The notes: generated from the letters alone by a model not told the origin. 64,000 nt of DNA from Halanaerobium sp. MA284_MarDTE_T2 (GCF_003337245.1 NZ_QPJE01000002.1:62001-126000), one strand, 5' to 3'. Shown: positions 19,543 through 28,879, numbered from the stretch's first letter. A program made the numbers and translations.

Positions 19543-21369
19543 TTAATCTCCTCCTCTTTTTTCCAGAATGTTTTTGTCTACACTTATAATTTCACCTTCA
19601 AATAAATCTGCTAATTTTTTTAAATCTTCAAAAGTGTTTTCTTCATTATATTTTTTTTCTTTTTCTACTTTTTTCTCTTTCCTATCATTATTATCAGTAT
19701 TATCACTTATTTTTTTTTTAAGATTATTTTTTTCTGAAGCACTGCTGTAAATTAAGAATTCAACTTCTACCGGCTGGCCCAGTACATTCCTGACAACTTT
19801 ATTGATCATTGAACTATTGGACAGTGCTCCCTTGTAATGAAATTTCTTTCCTTCAGGAAAAGCCACTGTAATTGTTTTACCATTTACCTTAACAGGCGTT
19901 CCTTCCCTCAGAAGGGCCTGAACTGATATATCAGTTTTTCTTATATTATTGAGCACTTTCCCCCATATTTTTTTAATATCATCCAGTTTTAAATCAGTAT
20001 TTTTCTTCTGTTTTTGGGGTGCAGCCTCTTCAATATTCCTTTCTGAAGCTCCATCATTTACCTCATCTTTATCTGCAAAATCTTTATCATCGGCTGAATT
20101 AATCTTTTTATCTACATTCTTAACGGTTTTATTAATATGGTGTGGCTTATTAACATCATCTTTTGTCTTCTTTAATTCCTCTGTCTTATCTGAAGAAGAT
20201 GCAGCTAAAGAGTTTTTTAAATGAGAAAGCTGAAATTCAAGTTCTTCAATCCTTTCAGCAAGCATTAAAGGATCATTATTATCGCTGCTGCACAATTTAA
20301 TAACTGCAATTTCCAGCTGAAGTTTAGGCTGATTACTGTATTTTAACTTCTGATTCAATTCCGAAAAAAGATCTATTATTTCAGTTAACTGTCTGCTGCT
20401 CAACTGTGAGGCTTCTTCTGAAAGATCATTTAAATAGCTTTTGGAATACTCCAGTATTCCGGATTCAACTCCACATTCCTTAATAAGCAGAAGTTCGCGA
20501 CAATATTCTATTAATTCTTCTGAAAATCTTTCTATACCCAGCCCCATAGCGATAATTTTAGAAACCAATTTTAAGGCCTGATCACTGTGCTTTAAACTAA
20601 CTGCATCCAGAAATTTTTTCAGTTCTTTTTTTTCCACTCTGCCCAACATTTTAGCTACACCATCTGCAGTTAATTTACCATCAGTAAAAGAAATAGCCTG
20701 ATCAAGCAGACTAATCCCATCTCTCATGCCCCCTCGAGCATTTCTGGCAAGAATATCCAGCGTTTCAGCTTCAACTGAAAATTCTTCCTGCTGACAGATA
20801 AATTTTAGCCTCTTTTTAATATCCGAAAGTGATAAAAGCGAAAAATCGAAGCGCTGACATCTCGACATAATTGTTGTAATAACTTTATGTGGTTCTGTTG
20901 TTGCCAGTATAAAAACAACACTTTCTGGAGGTTCTTCCAGTGTTTTTAATAATGCATTAAAAGCTCCTTTGGTGAGCATATGTACCTCATCAATAATATA
21001 TACTTTATATTTCCCCTCACCTGGATAAAATTTAACCTTTTCTCTCAGATCCCTTATTTCATCAATACCTCTGTTTGAAGCTGCATCAATTTCTATAACA
21101 TCAAGTGAATTCCCTTTTTCTATTCTCTGACAAGAATTGCATTCTCCACAGGGCTCAAAATCCTCTGCAGGCTGGGCACAGTTTAATGCTCTGGCAAATA
21201 CCTTTGCAGTGGAAGTTTTCCCTGTACCACGAGGACCTGCAAAAAGATATGCATGGGCAACTCTATCATTCTTTATTGCATTTTTTAATGTTTTTACCAC
21301 ATGGTCCTGTCCAATTAAGTCTTTAAATTTGGTCGGCCTGTATTTTCTATAAAGTGAGAGAAAAGACAT
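19543..21369 (-). CDS. dnaX: DNA polymerase III subunit tau/gamma
   Basis: A clamp-loader ATPase of about 608 residues. The ATG at 21369 (MSFLSLYRKYRPTKF) is preferred: AGAGGT lies 7 bp upstream and overlaps the alternative GTG at 21378. The P-loop is GPRGTGKTSTAK (about 42-53), the zinc cysteines are CAQPAEDFEPCGECNSC, and Walker B is VYIIDEVHMLT. A low-complexity, charged linker (about residues 375-465) precedes the tau C-terminal region. No obvious slippage site for a gamma form was identified. Confidence 0.95.
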   Translation of the reverse strand: MSFLSLYRKYRPTKFKDLIGQDHVVKTLKNAIKNDRVAHAYLFAGPRGTGKTSTAKVFARALNCAQPAEDFEPCGECNSCQRIEKGNSLDVIEIDAASNRGIDEIRDLREKVKFYPGEGKYKVYIIDEVHMLTKGAFNALLKTLEEPPESVVFILATTEPHKVITTIMSRCQRFDFSLLSLSDIKKRLKFICQQEEFSVEAETLDILARNARGGMRDGISLLDQAISFTDGKLTADGVAKMLGRVEKKELKKFLDAVSLKHSDQALKLVSKIIAMGLGIERFSEELIEYCRELLLIKECGVESGILEYSKSYLNDLSEEASQLSSRQLTEIIDLFSELNQKLKYSNQPKLQLEIAVIKLCSSDNNDPLMLAERIEELEFQLSHLKNSLAASSSDKTEELKKTKDDVNKPHHINKTVKNVDKKINSADDKDFADKDEVNDGASERNIEEAAPQKQKKNTDLKLDDIKKIWGKVLNNIRKTDISVQALLREGTPVKVNGKTITVAFPEGKKFHYKGALSNSSMINKVVRNVLGQPVEVEFLIYSSASEKNNLKKKISDNTDNNDRKEKKVEKEKKYNEENTFEDLKKLADLFEGEIISVDKNILEKRGGD

Positions 21370-21415
21370 TAAATTCACCTCTATTTATTTTTATATTTTT
21401 ATTATATAATATAAC

Positions 21416-21440
21416 AAAAACACCCTCAACTCCGGGTGTT
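21416..21440 (-). terminator. SRP RNA terminator
   Basis: The 7-bp stem AACACCC/GGGTGTT, followed by TTTT on the minus strand, lies just past the SRP RNA 3' end. Confidence 0.75.
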
Positions 21441-21448
21441 AAAAAAAT

Positions 21449-21718
21449 GACCGCACACCTGCTTCGAATTTTATCTTCCAGGCGTTACCCTAATAGTTGG
21501 CTCGAATCAGGCACCCTTGCGGCACATGAAGACACTTATTTACCGCTGCTTCCTCCCGGACCTGACGGGGTTCATAAGGCTCCATTGCGCAAGACCCAAT
21601 TGTCAACACTACTTTTTAGGGCCAGACCCTGAAAGACAAAACCCTCAGCCACGGCTTCAATCCTGCTATAGCGGGTTGCAGGTTACAGGGTACCGCTACC
21701 ACCCCATTTAGTGCGGCC
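21449..21718 (-). ncRNA. ffs: Signal recognition particle RNA, long Bacillus-type
   Basis: About 270 nt. The invariant domain IV apical sequence GGTCCGGGAGGAAGCAGC is present on the minus strand near 21550. The ends pair as GGCCGCAC (21711-21718) with GTGCGGTC (21449-21456). The length and the extra 5'/3' sequence indicate the Alu-domain-containing SRP RNA of Firmicutes. It lies between tRNA-Ser and dnaX, as in Bacillus. The exact ends are estimated from the closing helix. Confidence 0.92.
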
Positions 21719-21738
21719 AAATCTTATATTTTAGTTTA

Positions 21739-21832
<94 letters not shown>

Positions 21833-21886
21833 GTAAAGTCTCTACTTTGAAAATTTATATATAATTCTATGAATGATAAAATCTAA

Positions 21887-21977
21887 TGGCGGAAGGAGAG
21901 GGATTTGAACCCTCGAGGCAGTAAAGCCTACTCGATTTCGAGTCGAGCGGTTTAAGCCAGACTCACCCATCCTTCCG
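21887..21977 (-). tRNA. tRNA-Ser(CGA)
   Basis: 91 nt including an encoded CCA. The acceptor is CGGAAGG/CCTTCCG, with a class II long variable arm. The anticodon loop CTCGAAA gives CGA, which reads UCG. The 5' end overlaps the last 15 bp of tadA, so the tadA stop codon lies inside the mature tRNA sequence. Confidence 0.95.
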
Positions 21978-22436
21978 TTTTCTTAAATCACGGAAAAAAT
22001 CTTTTAGAAGCTGTGCTGACTCTTCTTCCATAATACCTTCAACAACTTCTATCTGATGATTCATTCGCGAATCATCAAGCAGCTGATAAAGACTTTTTAC
22101 AGCCCCAGCCTTGGGATCTCTGGCAGCAAAAATAAGCTTTTTTATCCTGGCCTGAAGCACTGCTCCGGCACACATCGGACATGGTTCTAAAGTTACATAA
22201 AGCTGGCAGTCTTCAAGCCGCCAGCTGACCTTTTTTTCGGCAGCCTTACGCAGAGCAATCATCTCAGCATGGGCAGTTGGGTCCTGGGTTTTTTCCCGGA
22301 GATTAAACCCCTTACCAACAACTTTTCCATTACAAACAACAACTGCACCAATTGGAACTTCATCATACTCTAGCGCTTTCCTGGCTTCTGCCAGGGCCAT
22401 TTTCATATATTTTTTATCTTCATTAGAAAAAATCAT
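21963..22436 (-). CDS. tadA: tRNA adenosine-34 deaminase
   Basis: A 157-residue zinc-dependent deaminase that converts A34 of tRNA-Arg(ACG) to inosine. The catalytic HAEMIAL (about 53) and PCPMCAGAVLQARI (about 83) motifs are intact. The C-terminus continues into the acceptor stem of the tRNA-Ser(CGA) gene. Its substrate tRNA-Arg(ACG) is encoded 18 bp upstream on the same strand. A second cytidine-deaminase-like paralogue (29030-29515) is more like guanine deaminase. Confidence 0.95.
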   Translation of the reverse strand: MIFSNEDKKYMKMALAEARKALEYDEVPIGAVVVCNGKVVGKGFNLREKTQDPTAHAEMIALRKAAEKKVSWRLEDCQLYVTLEPCPMCAGAVLQARIKKLIFAARDPKAGAVKSLYQLLDDSRMNHQIEVVEGIMEEESAQLLKDFFRDLRKRKDG

Positions 22437-22453
22437 AAAAACTCCTAAATAAA

Positions 22454-22530
22454 TGGTGCGCCCGGAAGGATTCGAACCCTCAGCCTATTGATCCGTAGTC
22501 AATCGCTCTATCCAGTTGAGCTACGGGCGC
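22454..22530 (-). tRNA. tRNA-Arg(ACG)
   Basis: 77 nt including CCA. The acceptor is GCGCCCG/CGGGCGC, and the anticodon loop CTACGGA gives ACG. It is the expected substrate of TadA, whose gene lies immediately downstream. Confidence 0.96.
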
Positions 22531-22953
22531 AAGCTAAAACTTCTCTTAAGCAACAATAAATATTATAACAGCTGCTCTTATTATCGTCAAGGAATTTGTG
22601 AGAAAAAATTATATTCATTGATCTGACAGCCTTTGTAAGCTGTTTGAGTTAGTAAGCTGTCTTGAAGACAATAAAAAAGGCCATTTTTAAAAAATATTTA
22701 GAGTTATTTAAGTAAGATTTCCAGTATTAAAATTTGAAAAGCGTCTGATCTTTTAGGGTATTAACACTTTTAATCCTGCAAAACCCCTTCCGTAGTTTCT
22801 AGACTACATTATTTGGGTTGAAAAGTCAAGATTTTTGTTTCTGATTGAATGGTGGTTTTTGACTAAAAGTTTCCATAATTATAGTTTGATTACCTAATTT
22901 TACTTTAAACTGTAGTAATCTGTTAATTATATCACAATAATTTGAATATTTCA
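22531..22953. other. Non-coding stretch without recognised features
   Basis: About 420 bp of AT-rich sequence between tRNA-Arg and the fold-back element. I see no conserved gene, convincing hairpin with a T-tract, or repeat. It must contain the promoter for the tRNA-Arg/tadA group on the minus strand. Confidence 0.5.
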
Positions 22954-22967
22954 CCTAACTTTATTAA

Positions 22968-23229
22968 CTAGACTTTCCCCATTTTTTATATACTGCTGCA
23001 AAAAAGGGAGATGCAGGAATATTGAAATTTTTAGTCAATGAATCTTAACGAAATGAAGGAAGAAATAGGGTTGAACTGCAGGATGGAGTGAGCTAATCAT
23101 GAGTCAGGAGGACTCATTGATTAGTGTGCCCTATTTCACACCCGAATTGAGTTTTAGATAAATCTAAAAATTTCGTTGATGACTAAAGCCCCCTTTTTGC
23201 AGCTTGAAAATAAATTTTGGGGAAACTCC
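22968..23229 (+). mobile_element. Fold-back MITE-like element, copy B
   Basis: About 258-260 bp, inverted relative to copy A and parallel to copy C. It starts TAGACTTTCCCC and ends GGGGAAACTCCT. The 14-bp direct repeat CCTAACTTTATTAA is present at 22954-22967 and 23228-23241, consistent with a target-site duplication. The right copy is part of a CTAACTTT/AAAGTTAG hairpin followed by a T-rich tract. No coding capacity. Confidence 0.8.
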
Positions 23230-23291
23230 TAACTTTATTAAAGTTAGAGCTTTTCTATTTATGAAAGAAAAAATAAGCTTCCCCCATTAAA

Positions 23292-23450
23292 TTAGACACA
23301 AAGTTTAGGCAATTTCCTGTCGTTTTCATAATCTTCTAAACTTTTATAATTTAACGCCGAATACATTCTGATTCTGTTGTGATAAACAGCTATATATTTA
23401 AAAATTTCTGTCTTGCCTGGCTTCCTATAGCAGCCGCTATGCTGCCATTG
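23292..23450 (-). pseudogene. IS3-family transposase remnant (C-terminus)
   Basis: Conceptual minus-strand translation gives IFKYIAVYHNRIRMYSALNY followed by KSLEDYENDRKL and a stop at 23292. This corresponds to the C-terminal end of IS3 OrfB transposases (the FEYIE-YNxxRxHSALGYxSPxxYE pattern). Only about 50 residues remain, and the catalytic DDE residues are absent. Confidence 0.65.
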
Positions 23451-23697
23451 TATTTTAGCTATTTTTAGTTTTAGTTTATAGTTTTTAAGTTATCTTTGAC
23501 TGGGTTTTCTATCCAGACAGTCATAGAAAGTAGACTGGAAACCTTCTAATACCTGGTATATTTTCGTCACGGGAACACAGGAAATCGCTCTCTGTGGTTC
23601 TGGATAAAATCATAGATTGCCATAATTATATTACTATTAATATAAAAAATAAATTACCCAAATGGGTAATTTATTATAATCATAAGCAAATTTTATA

Positions 23698-23945
23698 AAA
23701 ATAAAACCTGCTAAAGAAGTAATACTCGATTTTGATGATACAGTCTGTACTGTTTTTGGTAATCAGGAAGGTTCTGCAAATGGATATAATCCAAGATATA
23801 AAGGCAGACCTTCTTTAAAAAAAAGTTGGAATCATATCTAAAACTGATGAATTACTTAACCTGACACTGGAAGAAGGTACTCATCACAGCAATCATGAAT
23901 TCCTTAATTTTTTAAAATCCTGTATTGAAACTCTACCTGAAAGCT
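23698..23945 (+). pseudogene. IS1380-family transposase remnant
   Basis: Plus-strand translation yields EVILDFDDTVCTVFGNQEGS, then GYNPRYKGRPSLKK. After a one-base frame change near 23822 it continues ELLNLTLEEGTHHSNHEFLN and FLKSCIETLPE. These match the LDxDDTxxPxxGxQEGAxxGYNPxxxGRPS and GNTHSANG segments of IS1380 transposases. The gene is frameshifted and truncated at both ends. Confidence 0.65.
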
Positions 23946-24250
23946 GGTATCTAAAAGATCCATATCGAAAACTATTATATCTGCTCCAATATCCATCGTG
24001 ATCTCTTTCCACTCTTCTTTAATCATTCTGCAGTTCCTAACCAGGTGATCCAAATCTTTAATAAAACATCATCCTTTTTAAGCAGTCTTTTAACTAATTA
24101 ATACTCGGGTCTGTCAAAATCCTTCCCACTCATTTTATCAATAAAAATATAATCTTTTTCAACACCAGCTTTTAAAAGTCCATCTTCCTATCTGGCCGGA
24201 TTCTGTTCTTTACTGGAAATTCTAATATAAACATATTTTTTATCACTCAT
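23946..24250 (-). pseudogene. Serine recombinase (resolvase) remnant
   Basis: Starting at the ATG at 24250 (GGTG ribosome site), the minus strand reads MSDKKYVYIRISSKEQNPAR, stop, EDGLLKAGVEKDYIFIDKMS-type sequence. After a second stop and a frame change near 24070 it gives IKDLDHLVRN and MDIGADIIVFDMDLLDTS. This is the N-terminal catalytic domain of a Tn3-resolvase-like serine recombinase (YxRISxxxQ catalytic region, D-K-x-SGKDxDRP, GADI-x-DMxLLDT). It is clearly inactive, with the 3' part missing. Confidence 0.65.
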
Positions 24251-24309
24251 ATTATTTCACCTCTATTTCCAATTATTAGTTATAGGAAGATGAAGCAGTT
24301 AGTATTGCT

Positions 24310-25197
24310 ATGATATTCCCCAGTACTATTGACGATATGGCCTGGAGTCAGGCAATGTATGATGGAGTTATTAGCTTAAAAGAAGAATTAGGAGAAAAAA
24401 AGATTTCAGAAATTTCTTACAGTGAAAACCTATATGATGCTGTGCAGGTTGGTTCAGCTATGCGAGAGTATGCTCCAAATTATGATATTGTTATAGCTCA
24501 CGGAGCCCAGTATCAAAATATTGTTGATGATGTAGCACGAGATTTCCCAAATACTACCTTTGCTTACGGTACAGCATATAATGCTATGCATAATAATGTC
24601 TATGCTTATGATCCTAATGCTGAAGAAGGAGCCTATTTATCAGGAATCATCGCTGCCCATGTAACTAAAACCGGCATAGTTGGCATTGTAGGTCCTGTTG
24701 AAGCAGGTGATGCAATTAAATATAATACAGGCTTTATACAGGGAGTTAAATCAGTAAGTTCTAATGTTGAAATAAAAGTTGGTTATACAGGTAGTTTTGG
24801 AGATACTGTTGCTGCCAGAGAAATGGCTGAAACCCAGATTTCTGAAGGTGCTGATGTTTTAACTGGTTCAGCTCAGCAGACTGTTGGAGCAATCAAAGCA
24901 GCTGAAGAGGCAGGCGTTTACTGGTTATCTACAGATGTTGATCAGAGCAGTCTAGCACCAAATACTGTAATAGCATCTCAAGTGCTTAATTTTAAAGAAG
25001 TAGTTAGATATATGATTAATGCGAGAGCTGACGGAGTTTATGGTGGAGAGCATCTATCCTTATCATTTGAAAATGGATTTTTAAGCTATAAGCTTAATGA
25101 AAATCTGGATAATCTGATTGATGATGAGCTGCATGCATTAATTAATGAAAATATTGAAAAATTAAAGTCCGGTGAAATAGAAATAGAAATCAATTAA
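24310..25197 (+). CDS. BMP-family nucleoside-binding protein, 5'-truncated
   Basis: A 295-residue periplasmic-binding-protein-like Bmp/PnrA domain (MIFPSTIDDMAWSQAMYDG, VIAHGAQYQNIVDDVARDFP, GAYLSGIIAAHVTKTG, YWLSTDVDQSSLAPNTV). Homologues are about 350 residues with a lipoprotein signal; none is present here. In-frame codons upstream encode EDEAVSIA, as in a mature N-terminus, then hit a stop (TAG, 24283-24285) next to the recombinase remnant. The gene has therefore lost its secretion signal. A tiny ATG frame at 24290 preceded by GGAAG ends in an ATGA overlap with 24310 and could couple translation. It is probably not a functional exported receptor. Confidence 0.8.
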   Translation: MIFPSTIDDMAWSQAMYDGVISLKEELGEKKISEISYSENLYDAVQVGSAMREYAPNYDIVIAHGAQYQNIVDDVARDFPNTTFAYGTAYNAMHNNVYAYDPNAEEGAYLSGIIAAHVTKTGIVGIVGPVEAGDAIKYNTGFIQGVKSVSSNVEIKVGYTGSFGDTVAAREMAETQISEGADVLTGSAQQTVGAIKAAEEAGVYWLSTDVDQSSLAPNTVIASQVLNFKEVVRYMINARADGVYGGEHLSLSFENGFLSYKLNENLDNLIDDELHALINENIEKLKSGEIEIEIN

Positions 25198-25205
25198 AAT
25201 CAAAA

Positions 25206-25232
25206 CCCTCCTGGAAGCTTCATCTGGGAGGG
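25206..25232 (+). other. Intercistronic hairpin
   Basis: CCCTCC/GGGAGG(G) with a 14-nt loop lies between the binding-protein gene and the ATPase gene. No T-tract follows. Such hairpins commonly protect the upstream mRNA or lower downstream expression in ABC operons. Confidence 0.5.
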
Positions 25233-25259
25233 CCTATTTGAATTGTTTTAGGAGGCAGA

Positions 25260-26786
25260 TTGATGGATAAAATTAAATCTTTAGAAATGGTCAATATAAC
25301 TAAAAAATTTCCAGGAGTTATAGCAAATAAAGATGTTCATCTAAAGGTAGAATCTGGTGAAGTCCTTGCTCTACTTGGAGAAAATGGTGCAGGTAAAACA
25401 ACTTTAATGAATATACTTTATGGGCTTTATCATCCAAACAGTGGTAGAATTTTAATTAATGATCAGGAAGTTAAAATTGATTCTCCTAAGAAAGCTCTGG
25501 ATTTAGGAATAGGTATGGTCCATCAGCATTTTATGTTAGTTCCTTCTCTAACTGTAACCGAGAACGTAGCCCTTGGAATAAAATTTAAAAGTAAGTTTTC
25601 AATGGATCTGGATAACGTTGCTCAAAAAATTAAGCTTTTATCAAAAAAACATGATCTCAATATTGACTCCTCTCTTTTAATTTCTGACCTAAGTGTGGGT
25701 GAGAGACAGAAAGTTGAAATAATTAAAGCTCTTTATTTTAATGCCAATATCTTAGTTTTAGATGAACCAACTGCTGCTTTAACCCCTCAGGAAACAGATG
25801 ATTTAATTAAATGGCTTAGGTCAGTTATTAAGGAAGGCATGGGAGTTATTTTTATCTCTCATAAATTAAATGAAGTCATGAATGTTAGTGATCGAGTTGA
25901 AGTTTTAAGGAATGGAAAAAATGTGTTTTCAACCCCAATTTCTAAAACTAATATCAATCAGCTAGCCCGAAAAATGGCAGGTCATGATGTAGAATTACCA
26001 ACTGTAGAAAGAAAAAATAAATTTGGGAATACAATTATTGAGCTAGAAAATGTATGGGCTAAAAACGAACGCGGACTAGATGCTCTAAGAGGAGTAAATT
26101 TAACAATTAGAAAAGGAGAAATCCTTGGTATAGCTGGTGTCTCGGGAAATGGACAAAAAGAACTGGCAGAATCAATCACTGGTCTACAAAAAATTTACAA
26201 GGGAGATATAAGATTTAAAGGTGAAAGTATTGCAAATAAATCTGTTCAATCTATTATAGATAAAGGAATGGGCTATATTCCAGAAGATCGCCTACATATG
26301 GGAACTATTCCAGGTTTTAAAGTCAAAGAAAATTTAATTTTAAAAGATTATTTACGCAGCCCTTTCAGCAAAATATTTTTGCTTGATAGGACTTATATTA
26401 AAGATTACTGTAAATCAACAGTTGATGAGTATGATGTAAGATGTCCTAATATAAATACACCTACTCATGCTTTATCTGGTGGTAATATTCAAAAATTAAT
26501 CTTATCACGGGAATTAAAAAGAGAACCTGATGCCCTTGTTGCTTCATATCCAATTAGAGGAGTAGATATAGCTGCAGTCCAATATATACATGAGAAGTTA
26601 TTAGAAGCTAGAGATAATGATATGGGAATTCTTTTAATTACTGAAGAACTTGATGAATTAATAAACTTAAGTGACAGAATTGCAGTAATTTATGAAGATC
26701 AAATATTAGATGTAATTGATACAGCTGAAGCAGATAAATCAAAGCTAGGTTTATTAATGGCTGGAATTAAGGAGGGTTCGCGTTGA
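25260..26786 (+). CDS. ABC transporter ATP-binding protein, nucleoside/BMP type
   Basis: A 508-residue double-NBD ATPase of the sugar/nucleoside group (RbsA/YufO-like). NBD1 has GENGAGKTTLMN (about 40-51), the signature LSVGERQKVEIIKAL and LVLDEPTAALTP. NBD2 is degenerate, with GVSGNGQKELAES as the P-loop position and LSGGNIQKLILSREL as the signature. It pairs with two permeases downstream. The AGGAGG ribosome site is well placed. It energises uptake of nucleosides in characterised relatives. Confidence 0.92.
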   Translation: MMDKIKSLEMVNITKKFPGVIANKDVHLKVESGEVLALLGENGAGKTTLMNILYGLYHPNSGRILINDQEVKIDSPKKALDLGIGMVHQHFMLVPSLTVTENVALGIKFKSKFSMDLDNVAQKIKLLSKKHDLNIDSSLLISDLSVGERQKVEIIKALYFNANILVLDEPTAALTPQETDDLIKWLRSVIKEGMGVIFISHKLNEVMNVSDRVEVLRNGKNVFSTPISKTNINQLARKMAGHDVELPTVERKNKFGNTIIELENVWAKNERGLDALRGVNLTIRKGEILGIAGVSGNGQKELAESITGLQKIYKGDIRFKGESIANKSVQSIIDKGMGYIPEDRLHMGTIPGFKVKENLILKDYLRSPFSKIFLLDRTYIKDYCKSTVDEYDVRCPNINTPTHALSGGNIQKLILSRELKREPDALVASYPIRGVDIAAVQYIHEKLLEARDNDMGILLITEELDELINLSDRIAVIYEDQILDVIDTAEADKSKLGLLMAGIKEGSR

Positions 26787-27868
26787 GAAATAACATCATA
26801 AAAATACTTTTTAATATATTAGTTTTATCAATTTCATTCATAGTTGCTTTACTTTTTGGTAGTATAATTTTATTAATTGCTGGTGTAAATCCTTTGGTAG
26901 CTTATCAGGCAATGATTATTCGACCAATCAGCAGTGTCTATGGACTTTCAGAAGCCTTAGTGAGATCAATACCACTGATGATGGTTGGAATTGGAATCTC
27001 AATTGCTTTCAGATCAAAAATGATTAATATTGGTGGTGAAGGTCAAATTCAGCTGGGAGCAGTTGCAGCTGGAGCTGCTGCTCTGGCAATTCCAGGTGTT
27101 CCTAAGGCTATTGCTATACCAATTATTATTTTAGTTGGCTTTACTGTTGGTGGCATTTGGGGTGGGATTGCTGGTTGGATGAAAGCAAAGCTGTCAGTTA
27201 ATGAAGTTTTAAGTACAGTAATGTTGAATTACATAGCATTTCAGTTATATCTTTTCCTGATAAGGGGTCCCCTGATTGATCCTTCAGAGATTGCTTGGGG
27301 TACTGGGGTACCTCAAACTGCTAGAATGCCTGATTCAACAATCTTTGAACGTTTAATTCAGCAGGGACAGAGAATTCACTCAGGTATTTTTATTGCCCTT
27401 ATAATTGCAATTTTAGTTTATTTTTTATTATGGCGCACTACTTTTGGCTTTAGATTAAGAGCAGTTGGCGAAGAACCAAAAGCGGCAAATTATGCAGGAA
27501 TAAAAGTCGATAAATATCTAATACTTGCTATGGTACTTTCAGGTGGAATGGCCGGAATTGCTGGAACAATTGAAGTAATTGGAGTCCACCACCGGGTTCT
27601 GGAAGGACTTTCAGCTAATTATGGTTTTAGTGGGATTGTTGTTGCTTTATTTGGAAGGTTACACCCAATTGGTGTAATTCCTGCTTCCTTCTTTTTTGGA
27701 CTTTTATTAATAGGCGCTGAAATGATGCAGCGAGCAGTTAATATACCTTCTGCCCTGGTAATTAGTATTCAGGGACTGGTTATTTTAGCAGTTGTATCAA
27801 GTAACCTGCTGCTGGAAAATCCAAAGTATAGAAAGAAGTTTCTCGGCTTTCTTATGCAAAATAATTAA
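26783..27868 (+). CDS. ABC transporter permease, nucleoside/BMP type (first)
   Basis: A 361-residue membrane protein of the BPD_transp_2 family with multiple hydrophobic segments. The characteristic GGEGQIQLGAVAAG stretch is near residue 88 and WGGIAGWMKAKLSVNEVLSTVMLNYIA near 135. It starts with TTG at 26783, in a 4-bp TTGA overlap with the ATPase stop, preceded by GGAGGG. It forms the heteromeric channel with the next gene. Confidence 0.9.
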   Translation: MRNNIIKILFNILVLSISFIVALLFGSIILLIAGVNPLVAYQAMIIRPISSVYGLSEALVRSIPLMMVGIGISIAFRSKMINIGGEGQIQLGAVAAGAAALAIPGVPKAIAIPIIILVGFTVGGIWGGIAGWMKAKLSVNEVLSTVMLNYIAFQLYLFLIRGPLIDPSEIAWGTGVPQTARMPDSTIFERLIQQGQRIHSGIFIALIIAILVYFLLWRTTFGFRLRAVGEEPKAANYAGIKVDKYLILAMVLSGGMAGIAGTIEVIGVHHRVLEGLSANYGFSGIVVALFGRLHPIGVIPASFFFGLLLIGAEMMQRAVNIPSALVISIQGLVILAVVSSNLLLENPKYRKKFLGFLMQNN

Positions 27869-27894
27869 AAAAACTAATTCTGGAGGTTTATTTC

Positions 27895-28830
27895 ATGGCA
27901 ATTAATGAAATTTTAAATTTAATTTTAAGAATTTTAACTGTAGCTATTGCAGTTTCTGCCCCTTATTTATTTGCCGCTATTGGTGAAATGTTTTCTCAAA
28001 AATCAGGAGTCTTAAATCTTGGAGTCGAGGGAATAATGATGTTGGGTGCCTTTGTCGCCTTTTATTTTGCCTGGGCCTATGAGAGTATTTTATTAGGTAT
28101 TATTTTGGCAGTTTTCGTTGGTGCTTTAATGGGACTTTTAATGTCCTTTGTCAGCGTAACTTTAAAGGCTAAACAAGGAATTAGTGGAATTGGACTTTAT
28201 ATGTTTGGCTGGGGAGTTGCCGGGACCTTATTTCGACTTTTTATTGGTGGAGTGGAAGATATAGCTGGTTTACCTAATCTCCACCTGGGGTTTTTAAGTG
28301 AACTTCCAATTTTAGGCAAACTATTATTTTCTCACAATATACTTGTTTATTTAGCTTTTCTTCTGGTGCCAATTTCTTGGTATGTTTTATATAAAACATC
28401 CTGGGGCTTAAAAGTTAGAGCAGTTGGCTCTACTCCCAGGGCAGCAGATACTATGGGGACAAATGTAAATAAAATAAGATATCAATGTGTAATTTTAGGA
28501 AGTATGCTTGCTGCTTTAGGAGGGGCTTATCTTTCTGTTGCTCAGGCAAATATGTTTGCAAATGACTTAGTTGCAGGCAGAGGTTTTATTGCAGTTGCTT
28601 TGGTTTATTTCGGCAGATGGAAGCCTTTTGGAATATTAAAAGGTGCAATGCTGTTTAGTATAGCAAATGGATTTCAGCGCTGGTATCAAATTTCTGGAAG
28701 TACTTTCCCCTATGAGGTAACAGTTATTTTTCCCTATCTTTTAATTATTATAGTGCTAGCTTTATCACATGAAAAATTTGCTGAACCTACAGCATTAACT
28801 GTACCGTATGACAGAGAATTTAAGGGTTAA
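27895..28830 (+). CDS. ABC transporter permease, nucleoside/BMP type (second)
   Basis: A 311-residue BPD_transp_2 membrane protein. LNLGVEGIMMLGAFVAF is the conserved N-terminal motif, with VRAVGSTPRAADTMG in the cytoplasmic coupling region and GRGFIAVALVYFGRWKP near the C-terminus. It has a GGAGG ribosome site. It ends the transporter operon. The next gene encodes a purine/nucleoside deaminase, supporting a purine-salvage role. Confidence 0.9.
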   Translation: MAINEILNLILRILTVAIAVSAPYLFAAIGEMFSQKSGVLNLGVEGIMMLGAFVAFYFAWAYESILLGIILAVFVGALMGLLMSFVSVTLKAKQGISGIGLYMFGWGVAGTLFRLFIGGVEDIAGLPNLHLGFLSELPILGKLLFSHNILVYLAFLLVPISWYVLYKTSWGLKVRAVGSTPRAADTMGTNVNKIRYQCVILGSMLAALGGAYLSVAQANMFANDLVAGRGFIAVALVYFGRWKPFGILKGAMLFSIANGFQRWYQISGSTFPYEVTVIFPYLLIIIVLALSHEKFAEPTALTVPYDREFKG

Positions 28831-28879
28831 AGCAATCTCTAAAAATAAATATTTAAGAATGTATTTAATGGCTACACTA

